Source of the DNA: Gemmatimonadaceae bacterium
GTDB taxonomy: Bacteria; Gemmatimonadota; Gemmatimonadetes; Gemmatimonadales; Gemmatimonadaceae
Reading direction: 5' to 3'
DNA length: 53,794 bases
Assembly: GCA_022843265.1 (NCBI GenBank)
Contig: JALHNZ010000020.1
Location: 1 to 53,794 of the forward strand
Shown piece by piece: positions 15,265-22,919 of the stretch (position 1 is its first letter; each line of letters starts with the position of its first letter). Made by a program: the position numbers and the translations under genes. The notes under the pieces were generated by a model, which saw only the letters and a program-made list of their open reading frames with translations, had not been told where the DNA came from and ran no database searches.

Positions 15265-15951
15265 TTAATCAGCGCGCGGCGGAGATGCCGCATTCAGGGG
15301 ATCGGCGGGCGGTCGTGCGTCGGTGGCGCGCCGTGCCCGGACAGGCTTGCGAACGGTCAGCTGATCAACCACGTGAAACACATCGGGAACGCCACGCGCG
15401 ATCGTAATCGCGTGCTCGACCTCCGCATCCGAGTGCACCCAGCCGGTCAACTCAATCACGCCGGTGGCGATGGCGCCGATATCAATGGCGCGTTCACGGA
15501 GCACCGGATCATGATGGTAGGCCTCAAGCACCCGCGCTTCCAGTGTGAGCACATCGGGAGCCGATGCACGTTGCGCCGCTGACGCACCGCCATGGCGGAC
15601 CGTCCGGGCGTCGGCGCGACTTTGTCCCACGTGCAGATGTGCCACGGACTCCGGCGACAGATCGTCGTCGTGCTCGTCCTCATCATGCTCGTAGTCCAGA
15701 TCGTCGTGGTCCTCGTTTGCGTCTTCGTAGCCGCCATCAGCGTCGTGCAGGCCATACGGCAGCTCCAGCGTCTCCTCGGTGCTCTCCGTTCCGCCATTCC
15801 GTAGTGACGCGCGGCCGCGCTTGACGAGGCGCTCGAGGCCGCCGAAACGATCGGCCAGCAGAGCGCCGGCCACCGCACCCGCGGCCACGCCGAGGGAGAG
15901 CAGGAGCAGACTATGGGACGGCGAGGACTTACGCATGGTTGGACGGGGCAC
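15265..15951 (-). CDS. Membrane-anchored BON-domain protein with acidic linker
   Basis: A 228-residue protein with one N-terminal transmembrane segment (about residues 13-33). A strongly acidic stretch follows (residues 69-98, almost only D, E, H, Y, G, N). A BON domain occupies about residues 134-200 (VLEAYHHDPVLRERAIDIGA, VIELTGWVHSDAEVEHA, GVPDVFHVVDQLTV). BON domains occur in envelope-stress and membrane-binding proteins such as OsmY. The GTG start at 15951 is chosen because AAGGAG lies 7 bases before it; the next ATG (residue 6) has no such site. It diverges from thrS. Confidence 0.82.
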   Translation of the reverse strand: MPRPTMRKSSPSHSLLLLSLGVAAGAVAGALLADRFGGLERLVKRGRASLRNGGTESTEETLELPYGLHDADGGYEDANEDHDDLDYEHDEDEHDDDLSPESVAHLHVGQSRADARTVRHGGASAAQRASAPDVLTLEARVLEAYHHDPVLRERAIDIGAIATGVIELTGWVHSDAEVEHAITIARGVPDVFHVVDQLTVRKPVRARRATDARPPADPLNAASPPRAD

Positions 15952-16120
15952 GGAGACACTCCTTCATTGTGGCGCTGTACATTCATGAACGATAACTTGG
16001 CTACAGGCGCGGGGCGACTCTCAAACTGTTGTCCGGCGCAAACTTCGATACCCCGCTTCGCCCCGTTTCGTCCCCCGATCGCCTGTCGATTGGGTGGACG
16101 CTCCTCTGTCCGTGTCCCGT

Positions 16121-18109
16121 ATGTCCGATTTGAGCACCGCTGCCGCTGACCTGATTGTTCTCACACTCCCCGATGGAAACACGCGTGAAGTGCCCGCTGG
16201 CACGCTCGCGCGAGACGTTGTGGGCTCAATTGGCGCGCGTTTGCTCAGCGCCTCGGTCGCGGTAGCCGTGGATGGCGAAGTCGTCGACCTGATGACTCCG
16301 CTGCGGAAGAGCGGTGCGTTTGTGGTCATCACCGACAAGGATCCGCGAGCGCTGGAGGTACTGCGGCACTCGGGCGCCCACATTCTGGCCACCGCGGTTC
16401 GACGGTTGCGTCCGGACGCGGCGATCGGTTTTGGACCGGCCATTGATGATGGCTTCTACTACGACTTTGATGTGGAGAAGCCGTTTACGCCCGACGATCT
16501 GGCCGCGTTCGAGGCCGAAATGCGCAAGGTGGTGGCCGAGAAATATGCGTTCGTGCGTGAGGAAGTCTCGCTCGAAGAGGCGCGCGCGCGTTTTGCCGGC
16601 GATCCGCTCAAGATGGAGCGTCTGGCGGACTTTGAAGGCAGCGACGAAGTGATTTCCGTGTACACCGATGGTCCGTTCGTCGATCTCTGTCGCGGACCGC
16701 ACGTGCCGGATACGTCGTATCTCAAGCATTTCAAGCTGCTCTCGATTGCCGGCGCGTACTGGCGCGGTGATGTGAAGCGCCAGATGCTGCAGCGTATCTA
16801 CGCCACGGCCTTCTGGAAAAAAGACGAGCTGGAAACACATTTGCACCAGCTCGAAGAGGCCAAGAAGCGCGATCATCGCGTCCTTGGTAAATCGCTCGAT
16901 CTGTTTTTCTTCAGCCCGGTCTCACCGGGCGCGGCGTTCTGGACGGAACGCGGCACGGTGATTGTGAATGAGCTGCAGGCGTACCTGCGCGACCTGCAGC
17001 GCGACGGTTATCAGGAAATCCGTACGCCGCTTCTGTACAACAAGTCGTTGTGGGAAACGTCAGGACACTGGGGCAAGTACCGCGAAAACATGTTCCTGGT
17101 GCTCGACAACGAGACGGGTGAGCACGATATGTCGCTCAAGCCCATGAACTGCCCGTCGCACTACGTGATGTACGCGTCGAAAAAACATTCGTATCGTGAG
17201 TTGCCGCTGCGATTCAACACCTACGATGTGCTGCATCGCAATGAAGTGACGGGCGCGTTGTCCGGGCTCACACGCGTGCGTCAGTTTCAGCAGGATGATT
17301 GTCACATCTTCCTGATGGAATCACAGATCGCGGATGAAGTGCGGCAACTGGTGCAGTTCATTCTGTCGTACTATCGCACGTTTGGTCTTACGGCCACGCT
17401 CAAGTTTGCCACGCGCCCGGCCACGCGCATTGGCAGTGATGACATGTGGGATCAGGCAGAGGCCGCGCTCCGCGGAGCGCTGGAAGCCACGGGCTTGCCG
17501 TATGAACTCAAGGAAGGCGACGGCGCGTTCTACGGTCCCAAAATCGATTTTGATGTGCACGATTCCATTGGTCGTGCGTGGCAGTTGGGCACGATTCAGC
17601 TCGACTACGCCGCGCCGGAACGGTTTGATCTGTCCTACACGGGCGAAGACAACAGTGCGCACCGTCCGGTGATCATTCACCGTGCAGTGTCCGGTTCATT
17701 CGAACGCTTCACCGCAATTCTGATTGAACACTTTGCGGGTGCGTTTCCCGTGTGGCTCGCGCCTGAGCAGATTCGTGTGATCCCGATTGCCGACGACTAT
17801 CGCGAAACGTGTGAAGCGCTGGTGGCGCGCTTCCGCGCCAAGGGATTGCGCGCCACCGTTGATGCGCGAAATGAAACGCTGAACTACCGCGTGCGCGATG
17901 GTGAAATGCAGAAGGTGCCGTATATGGCGGTGGTCGGAAAGCGCGAAGCGGAGGAGTCCACGGTCGCGCTCCGGGTTCGTCACACGGGCAAGAAGCAGGA
18001 GATTCTCTCGGTGGATGCATTCGAAGCCCGTGTACTCGATGAAGTGCGCACCCGTGCGCTGACTCCAATGCCTGTCGCGGCAACCACCACCGAAGAGGCC
18101 AGCGCGTGA
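16121..18109 (+). CDS. thrS: Threonine--tRNA ligase
   Basis: A class II synthetase of about 662 residues. Domains in order: TGS (VLTLPDGNTREVPAGT), editing domain with the HxxxH zinc motif in HSGAHILATAV and the distal Cys/His in LCRGPHVPDTS, catalytic domain with zinc ligands (MNCPSHYVMY and AHRPVIIHRA), and the anticodon-binding domain at the C-terminus. ATG 16121 gives MSDLSTAAADLIV; an in-frame GTG at 16094 would add nine residues and cannot be excluded. No T-box or obvious attenuator is visible in the 170 bases shared with the divergent BON gene. Confidence 0.95.
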   Translation: MSDLSTAAADLIVLTLPDGNTREVPAGTLARDVVGSIGARLLSASVAVAVDGEVVDLMTPLRKSGAFVVITDKDPRALEVLRHSGAHILATAVRRLRPDAAIGFGPAIDDGFYYDFDVEKPFTPDDLAAFEAEMRKVVAEKYAFVREEVSLEEARARFAGDPLKMERLADFEGSDEVISVYTDGPFVDLCRGPHVPDTSYLKHFKLLSIAGAYWRGDVKRQMLQRIYATAFWKKDELETHLHQLEEAKKRDHRVLGKSLDLFFFSPVSPGAAFWTERGTVIVNELQAYLRDLQRDGYQEIRTPLLYNKSLWETSGHWGKYRENMFLVLDNETGEHDMSLKPMNCPSHYVMYASKKHSYRELPLRFNTYDVLHRNEVTGALSGLTRVRQFQQDDCHIFLMESQIADEVRQLVQFILSYYRTFGLTATLKFATRPATRIGSDDMWDQAEAALRGALEATGLPYELKEGDGAFYGPKIDFDVHDSIGRAWQLGTIQLDYAAPERFDLSYTGEDNSAHRPVIIHRAVSGSFERFTAILIEHFAGAFPVWLAPEQIRVIPIADDYRETCEALVARFRAKGLRATVDARNETLNYRVRDGEMQKVPYMAVVGKREAEESTVALRVRHTGKKQEILSVDAFEARVLDEVRTRALTPMPVAATTTEEASA

Positions 18110-19356
18110 CGCCGGACGGATTGCTCGATCTCTTTGTGCTCTCGCCCGTCGGTATGGTGGCGATGAACGACGAGGGTGAGGTGGAGGTCGCCAATCCGTC
18201 AGCCAAACGGCTGCTGCATCCGTTTCTTCGCAGCGGGGATCTTTCGCCTTTCTTTGACGTGCTGGCGCCGTGGGTTGGTGACCTGGGCAGCCGTGCGCGT
18301 GCGTTTGAAGAGCCGCGCGGTGTCGTGCTGGAGGGGCTAACCCTGCTCGTGCCGAGTTCGCGCGGTGAAATGCAGGCGTTGCTGCTGTCGTTGGTGAAGC
18401 GAGGTCCGGGACAGTTCATTGCACTGGTCACGGATGCGTCGCGTGTGGCCGAGCTTGATGCTGAAGTGAATGTGCTCTCGGCGAGATTGCGCGCCGTGGA
18501 TCAGGGGGTGCGAGACTACGCGCTGTACCTGGTAGACGGCGATGGCATTGTGCAGTCGTGGAGCGAGTCGTCGGAGCGTGTGCATCAGTGCGCGGCGAAC
18601 GACATCGTGGGGCAGTCCATGTCTGTATTGGCGCCCTCCGACTCAGGCGGCGAGGAACACGTACGCGATCTGTTGCACGCAGCCGAGCAGAACGGCTGGA
18701 GTGAAGAAGAAGGCATGCGACTTCGGCGTGACGGCACGCCCTTCTGGGCAACAACGGTCGTGGCCACGTTGCATGTGGGAGACGGTGCCAAGCAGTTTCA
18801 GGTGATTACGCGTGATCTGTCCGAGCGTCGTCGTCTTGAAGATCTGGTGCGTGAGGGCGTGGGTACGTCTACCGACGATCTCACGGGCGTGGCCACGCGT
18901 CGCGGGTTCTACGATGTCGCGTCTACGGAAATTGCGCGTGCGCGGCGTTACGGGCAGCCGCTCACTGTGCTGCTGGTTGACCCCGACAAGTTCCGCGATC
19001 TGAACGAAGCGCACGGCACCGAGTTCGGTGACGAGTGTTTGCGTGCGATCGCGTGGGTATGTCGTCAGGAGTCGCGCACGACCGACGTAATCGGACGTGT
19101 GGGCGGGGAAGAGTTCGCCGTGTTGTTGCCAAGCACCGAACTGCCCGGTGGACTCGTGCTGGCCGAACGTATTCGCGAACGCATGCAGCGCCATGTGTTT
19201 CCCGGTGCGCACAGCGGTGTGCGTTGCACACTGAGTGTGGGTGTGGCCGAGTTGCACGAGGAGGCCAGCACGGTGGATGGCTTGCTGGCCATGGCGGACA
19301 CGGCCGTGGCGCGTGCCAAGCAGGCGGGGCGGAACCTTGTGGTGGGGCTCGACTAG
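18106..19356 (+). CDS. PAS-GGDEF diguanylate cyclase
   Basis: A 416-residue sensor enzyme without clear membrane segments. Two PAS-like regions (about residues 8-110 and 140-240) precede a GGDEF domain (about 255-414) with an intact active-site GGEEF (333-337). An RxxD allosteric inhibition site (RTTD, 324-327) is also present, so the cyclase should be active and product-inhibited. It would make cyclic di-GMP from two GTP in response to a PAS ligand or redox cue. The GTG start forms GTGA with the thrS stop, so it is translationally coupled to a housekeeping synthetase, an unusual pairing. Confidence 0.9.
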   Translation: MTPDGLLDLFVLSPVGMVAMNDEGEVEVANPSAKRLLHPFLRSGDLSPFFDVLAPWVGDLGSRARAFEEPRGVVLEGLTLLVPSSRGEMQALLLSLVKRGPGQFIALVTDASRVAELDAEVNVLSARLRAVDQGVRDYALYLVDGDGIVQSWSESSERVHQCAANDIVGQSMSVLAPSDSGGEEHVRDLLHAAEQNGWSEEEGMRLRRDGTPFWATTVVATLHVGDGAKQFQVITRDLSERRRLEDLVREGVGTSTDDLTGVATRRGFYDVASTEIARARRYGQPLTVLLVDPDKFRDLNEAHGTEFGDECLRAIAWVCRQESRTTDVIGRVGGEEFAVLLPSTELPGGLVLAERIRERMQRHVFPGAHSGVRCTLSVGVAELHEEASTVDGLLAMADTAVARAKQAGRNLVVGLD

Positions 19357-19373
19357 AAGGAGTCCGTGCGCCG

Positions 19374-19892
19374 TCAGCTCGCGTACCGCGCCGCCGCCAT
19401 TCCGATCGCACTGAGCACCACCAGCACCATGGCCGCTGCGCTCGCACGCACCGTCAGCACCCGTGCGCGGCCGAGCCGCGCACTGATCGTTTCGTGATCG
19501 CTGGAGGCGCCGGGCTCCTGCAACATCGCCGCCAACCGCAGCGCGCGCGCCGACGCGGGCCGAATTACCAGCATCGCCACCAGAAACGCCGCGATGCCAA
19601 ACAGTGCGGACCAGGCAAGCATTCGCCCCATGGGCAACGTGAAGTACGTGCGCGAAAAACCGCCCGACGTGATCCACATCAGCCGCGCCCCCGACGCGAT
19701 GGTCAGCACGCCGATCGTTGGCAACACGGTGAACAACCGGCGCGCCTGCAAACCGGCCATCACCGTGGACGCGGTAGACTGACCCGCACGCATAAGCACC
19801 GGTGTGAGAAAGAGCACCGTGAACAGGCTCGATCCCACCCAGAACATGCCGCACAGAATGTGCACCACGCGAAGCAGCAGCGGCTCAATCAT
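19374..19892 (-). CDS. Four-helix integral membrane protein (CopD/DUF2269-like)
   Basis: A 172-residue protein with four predicted transmembrane helices (about residues 5-32, 52-74, 86-112 and 147-168). The opening LLRVVHILCGMFWVGSSLF, with His and Trp in the first helix, resembles CopD/DUF2269 membrane proteins, some of which bind haem or copper. The function is not known. It is a single gene convergent with the diguanylate cyclase (17 bases between stops) and divergent from the esterase gene. Confidence 0.7.
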   Translation of the reverse strand: MIEPLLLRVVHILCGMFWVGSSLFTVLFLTPVLMRAGQSTASTVMAGLQARRLFTVLPTIGVLTIASGARLMWITSGGFSRTYFTLPMGRMLAWSALFGIAAFLVAMLVIRPASARALRLAAMLQEPGASSDHETISARLGRARVLTVRASAAAMVLVVLSAIGMAAARYAS

Positions 19893-20004
19893 GCGCTATG
19901 AGTAATGGACGGTACGGCAACGCGCACAGGGTCAGACGTACCAGATCAGCATTGGGAGGTGCCGCTGGCTGGACGACGAGGGGCCCAGACCACAGCTTTT
20001 CCTC

Positions 20005-21558
20005 ATGATTACTCGCGCAACTACACGCCGCCTCGCGGTGGGATGTCTCATTATTGGCTCGGCGACGGTCGCCAGCCTTGTGTCGGCGCAGGCGCCGACC
20101 GGTCTCCTGTCGCTCAGCGTGCGGCACAATACGCTCAAGAACACCGCGCGTCCCACGGGTGAAATCAAGGCGCAGGTCGATTCGCTCGACCGACTGATCG
20201 CCCAGGCGAATCGGCTGGGACGCTCGGCGGAGGTGCGTCGACTGTACGCGCACGCCAATACGTTGCTGACACGCCGTCAGTGGACGGCGGAGACAGAGTA
20301 CGCGGCATCACTGGTGCTGCGCACCGATCGGCAGGTCGTCGATCCGTCCGTGCGTTGGCCGGTGCGGGTGGAGCAAATTTTCGCACCGTCAATCGAACTC
20401 ACTCGACCGCTCACGGCTCGCATCACGCTTCGGCAGCGCGCCGCCGGTACCGCGGCCAACGCGCCACTCGCGGTCGTGAAAGAGCTCGGCACATTCGACG
20501 GCGTGCCGCGCGATTTGCGTGACGCACCGTTCGTGATCGATGCGAACTTGCAGGGCATCGCAGACGGCACGTACCAGGTGTCCGTCGACATGCTCGACAG
20601 CGCGCGCACACTTGGCAGTGCCTCACTAAGCATTGTGGTGCGAAATGGACTCAACACCACCGTGGCGCGACTGCAAGAAGCCGCAGACGCGGCGAGCGAA
20701 CCGCTGCGTTCCGATCTGTTGTTTCCGGTGGACCGTTTGCGTCACGTGAACAACAGCCGCATCGCCCTGGGCACGTTCAACGCCGCACGTGCATTTGCGG
20801 CGGCCGAATCGTTGCTCGTGCGCATGAAAGCGTCACGCGATCCGTGGGCGGGTCGCACTGGTGACCTCAAGCGACACTATCTGCTCGAGGGTGCAGGCGA
20901 GATAATGCCATATCGTCTCTATATCCCGAAGTCGTACAAGCCCGGCACCGCGATGCCACTCATTATTGCGTTGCACGGACTTGGCGCGACAGAAGATTCG
21001 TTCTTTGATGCGTACGGACGTGTGTTACCGAAGCTCGCGGAAGAGCGCGGATACATTGTGGCTGCGCCGCTGGGTTATCGAGTCGACGGCGCGTACGGTG
21101 TGTCGCTCACCGGAAGTCGTGATGCGGCCACACAGCGTGTGCAGGCGCTGAGCGAGCAGGATGTACTGCAGGTTTTTGAGCAGGTCAAGGCACTCTACTC
21201 CGTAGACGCAGACCGGGTATTTCTGATGGGTCATTCCATGGGCGCCATCGGCACGTGGGGCATGGCGGCCAAACGTCCGGAGCCCTGGGCGGGGCTCGGC
21301 GCCTTCTCCGGTTTTGGCGTGGCGAGTACGGCGTCAACCATCAGGTCGATTCCGCAGTTTGTGGTGCATGGCGACGCGGATCCCACGGTGGCCGTGAGTG
21401 GTTCGCGCACCATGGTGGCCGCGCTCAAGGAAGTGGGCGCCAACGTGCGCTACATCGAAGTACCGGGCGGTGATCACTCGAACGTGGTCGCGCCTCATTT
21501 GCCCGCGATGTTCGATTTCTTTGATGCGATTCCGCGACGCACGGCCAGCCCGCGATGA
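20005..21558 (+). CDS. Exported alpha/beta-hydrolase esterase or peptidase
   Basis: A 517-residue secreted protein. The signal peptide ends ...ASLVSA with Gln at residue 29. The N-terminal 290 residues have no recognised domain. The C-terminal half is an alpha/beta hydrolase of the PHB-depolymerase/S9-like type: oxyanion region LIIALHGLGATEDSFF, nucleophile elbow GHSMGAIG (Ser), acid Asp in VVHGDADPTV and catalytic His in GGDHSNVV. It probably cleaves an ester or peptide outside the cytoplasm. It starts at ATG 20005, and its stop overlaps the start of the SBP56-like gene as ATGA, so the two are coupled. Confidence 0.82.
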   Translation: MITRATTRRLAVGCLIIGSATVASLVSAQAPTGLLSLSVRHNTLKNTARPTGEIKAQVDSLDRLIAQANRLGRSAEVRRLYAHANTLLTRRQWTAETEYAASLVLRTDRQVVDPSVRWPVRVEQIFAPSIELTRPLTARITLRQRAAGTAANAPLAVVKELGTFDGVPRDLRDAPFVIDANLQGIADGTYQVSVDMLDSARTLGSASLSIVVRNGLNTTVARLQEAADAASEPLRSDLLFPVDRLRHVNNSRIALGTFNAARAFAAAESLLVRMKASRDPWAGRTGDLKRHYLLEGAGEIMPYRLYIPKSYKPGTAMPLIIALHGLGATEDSFFDAYGRVLPKLAEERGYIVAAPLGYRVDGAYGVSLTGSRDAATQRVQALSEQDVLQVFEQVKALYSVDADRVFLMGHSMGAIGTWGMAAKRPEPWAGLGAFSGFGVASTASTIRSIPQFVVHGDADPTVAVSGSRTMVAALKEVGANVRYIEVPGGDHSNVVAPHLPAMFDFFDAIPRRTASPR

Positions 21559-22865
21559 AACGCAACACGGCGTGTGTGACGAGGTCTGCCAGCGGACCCG
21601 CGAGTGTTCGCTCGAGTGCGCATCGCGTTCGCCGCTTCGGCGCGCTTGCGCTCTCCGTGTTCGTATCGGCGTGCACACAAACTGCCGACGCACCGCAGCT
21701 CGATGGCGCCGCCGCCGAAGCAAGTAATCGGGACTACTTGTACGTGTGGACGGCCGCTGCAGACACCACGCAAGCTGATTTCCTGACCGTGCTCGACGTG
21801 ACGGAAACTGCGGCACGCTACGGTTCACTTGTCACGACGCTGCCGGTGCCAGGCCTCAAGAACGGTCCGCACCATACCGAACATGAGATGCCGGCCGATG
21901 CGCAGTTGTTTGCGAATGGGTTTGCGTCCGGGCAAACGGTGGTGTTCGATCTGCGCAATCCCACGACGCCGCGCATTGCCACCACGTTCGGCGATGTTGC
22001 AGGGTTCGCGCATCCGCACTCGTTCGTGCGAATGCCTGGTGGCAACGTGCTCGCCACGTTCCAAATGCAACACGATTCCGCCGGCATGAAACCGGGTGGT
22101 CTTGTGGAGCTGACGCCGGCCGGTGGATTGGTGCGAAGCCGCTCGGCCAACGCCCCAGGCATTGATCCGGGGCTGCGCGTGTACAGCGCGGCGGTGGTGC
22201 CACCGTTGGATCGTATCGTGACAACCACGAGCGACATGATGGCGGACTCTCCGGCCTCAAGAAACCTTCAGCTGTGGCGACTGTCGGACATGTCGCTGTT
22301 GCACACTATCACGCTGCCTAACGGTCCGCGCGGTGATGAGTCGGGTCTCACCGCCGAGCCGCGTGTGCTCGCCGATGGTCGCACCGTGCTGGTGTCCACC
22401 TTCAACTGCGGACTCTATCTGCTTGATGGTCTCGACACGGACTCACCGTCCGGGCGTCTGGTGGCGTCATTTCCGCGCATGGAAGGGGAGTACTGTGCCA
22501 TCCCGGTAATTGTTGGACGCTACTATCTGGTAACCGTGCCTGCGTGGAACGCGGTGGTGAGCCTCGATATTTCCGATCCAGCCGCGCCGCGCGAAGTGAG
22601 TCGACTCACGCTCGGCGAGAAGGATATTCCGCACTGGATTGCGGTGTCGCCCGATCAGAAACGCGTGGTGATCACCGGGTACGCCTCGCTGGAGCACCTG
22701 GTTCAGATCGCGACGTTTGACGCCGCGAGCGGGCAACTCGCACTCGATGAAAGATTTCGCGAAGCCGACAGTCTGCCGCCGGGATTTCGGATGGACAACA
22801 AGACCTGGCCGCACGGCGGGTCCACGAAAGGTGTTCCGCACGGCGCGGTATTCAGTCGGCGGTAG
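21555..22865 (+). CDS. SBP56 / methanethiol-oxidase-like lipoprotein
   Basis: A 436-residue exported lipoprotein (lipobox VFVSAC, Cys about residue 40) with a beta-propeller that resembles the selenium-binding protein 56 family. Family-like stretches are DFLTVLDV, LPVPGLKNGPHHTEHE (His 106, 107 and 110), GFAHPHSFVRMPGGNVLATF (His 153 and 155) and IPHWIAVSPDQKRVVITGY. Characterised SBP56 proteins, including bacterial methanethiol oxidase and human SELENBP1, use copper and oxidise methanethiol. The His clusters here fit a metal site. Activity on a thiol is inferred from family only. It sits between the esterase (ATGA overlap) and a copper oxidase 54 bases downstream. Confidence 0.7.
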   Translation: MKRNTACVTRSASGPASVRSSAHRVRRFGALALSVFVSACTQTADAPQLDGAAAEASNRDYLYVWTAAADTTQADFLTVLDVTETAARYGSLVTTLPVPGLKNGPHHTEHEMPADAQLFANGFASGQTVVFDLRNPTTPRIATTFGDVAGFAHPHSFVRMPGGNVLATFQMQHDSAGMKPGGLVELTPAGGLVRSRSANAPGIDPGLRVYSAAVVPPLDRIVTTTSDMMADSPASRNLQLWRLSDMSLLHTITLPNGPRGDESGLTAEPRVLADGRTVLVSTFNCGLYLLDGLDTDSPSGRLVASFPRMEGEYCAIPVIVGRYYLVTVPAWNAVVSLDISDPAAPREVSRLTLGEKDIPHWIAVSPDQKRVVITGYASLEHLVQIATFDAASGQLALDERFREADSLPPGFRMDNKTWPHGGSTKGVPHGAVFSRR

Positions 22866-22919
22866 GAAAGAAGGGTGAACGTCTCGTAGTTCAACTACCA
22901 GCAGCAATCAGGAGCGCGC

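Noticed and set aside
18643-19854. 403-codon open frame on the minus strand
   Set aside because: Antisense to the GGDEF domain and the opposite-strand frame of the membrane gene; His/Arg/Gly-rich composition typical of a shadow frame.
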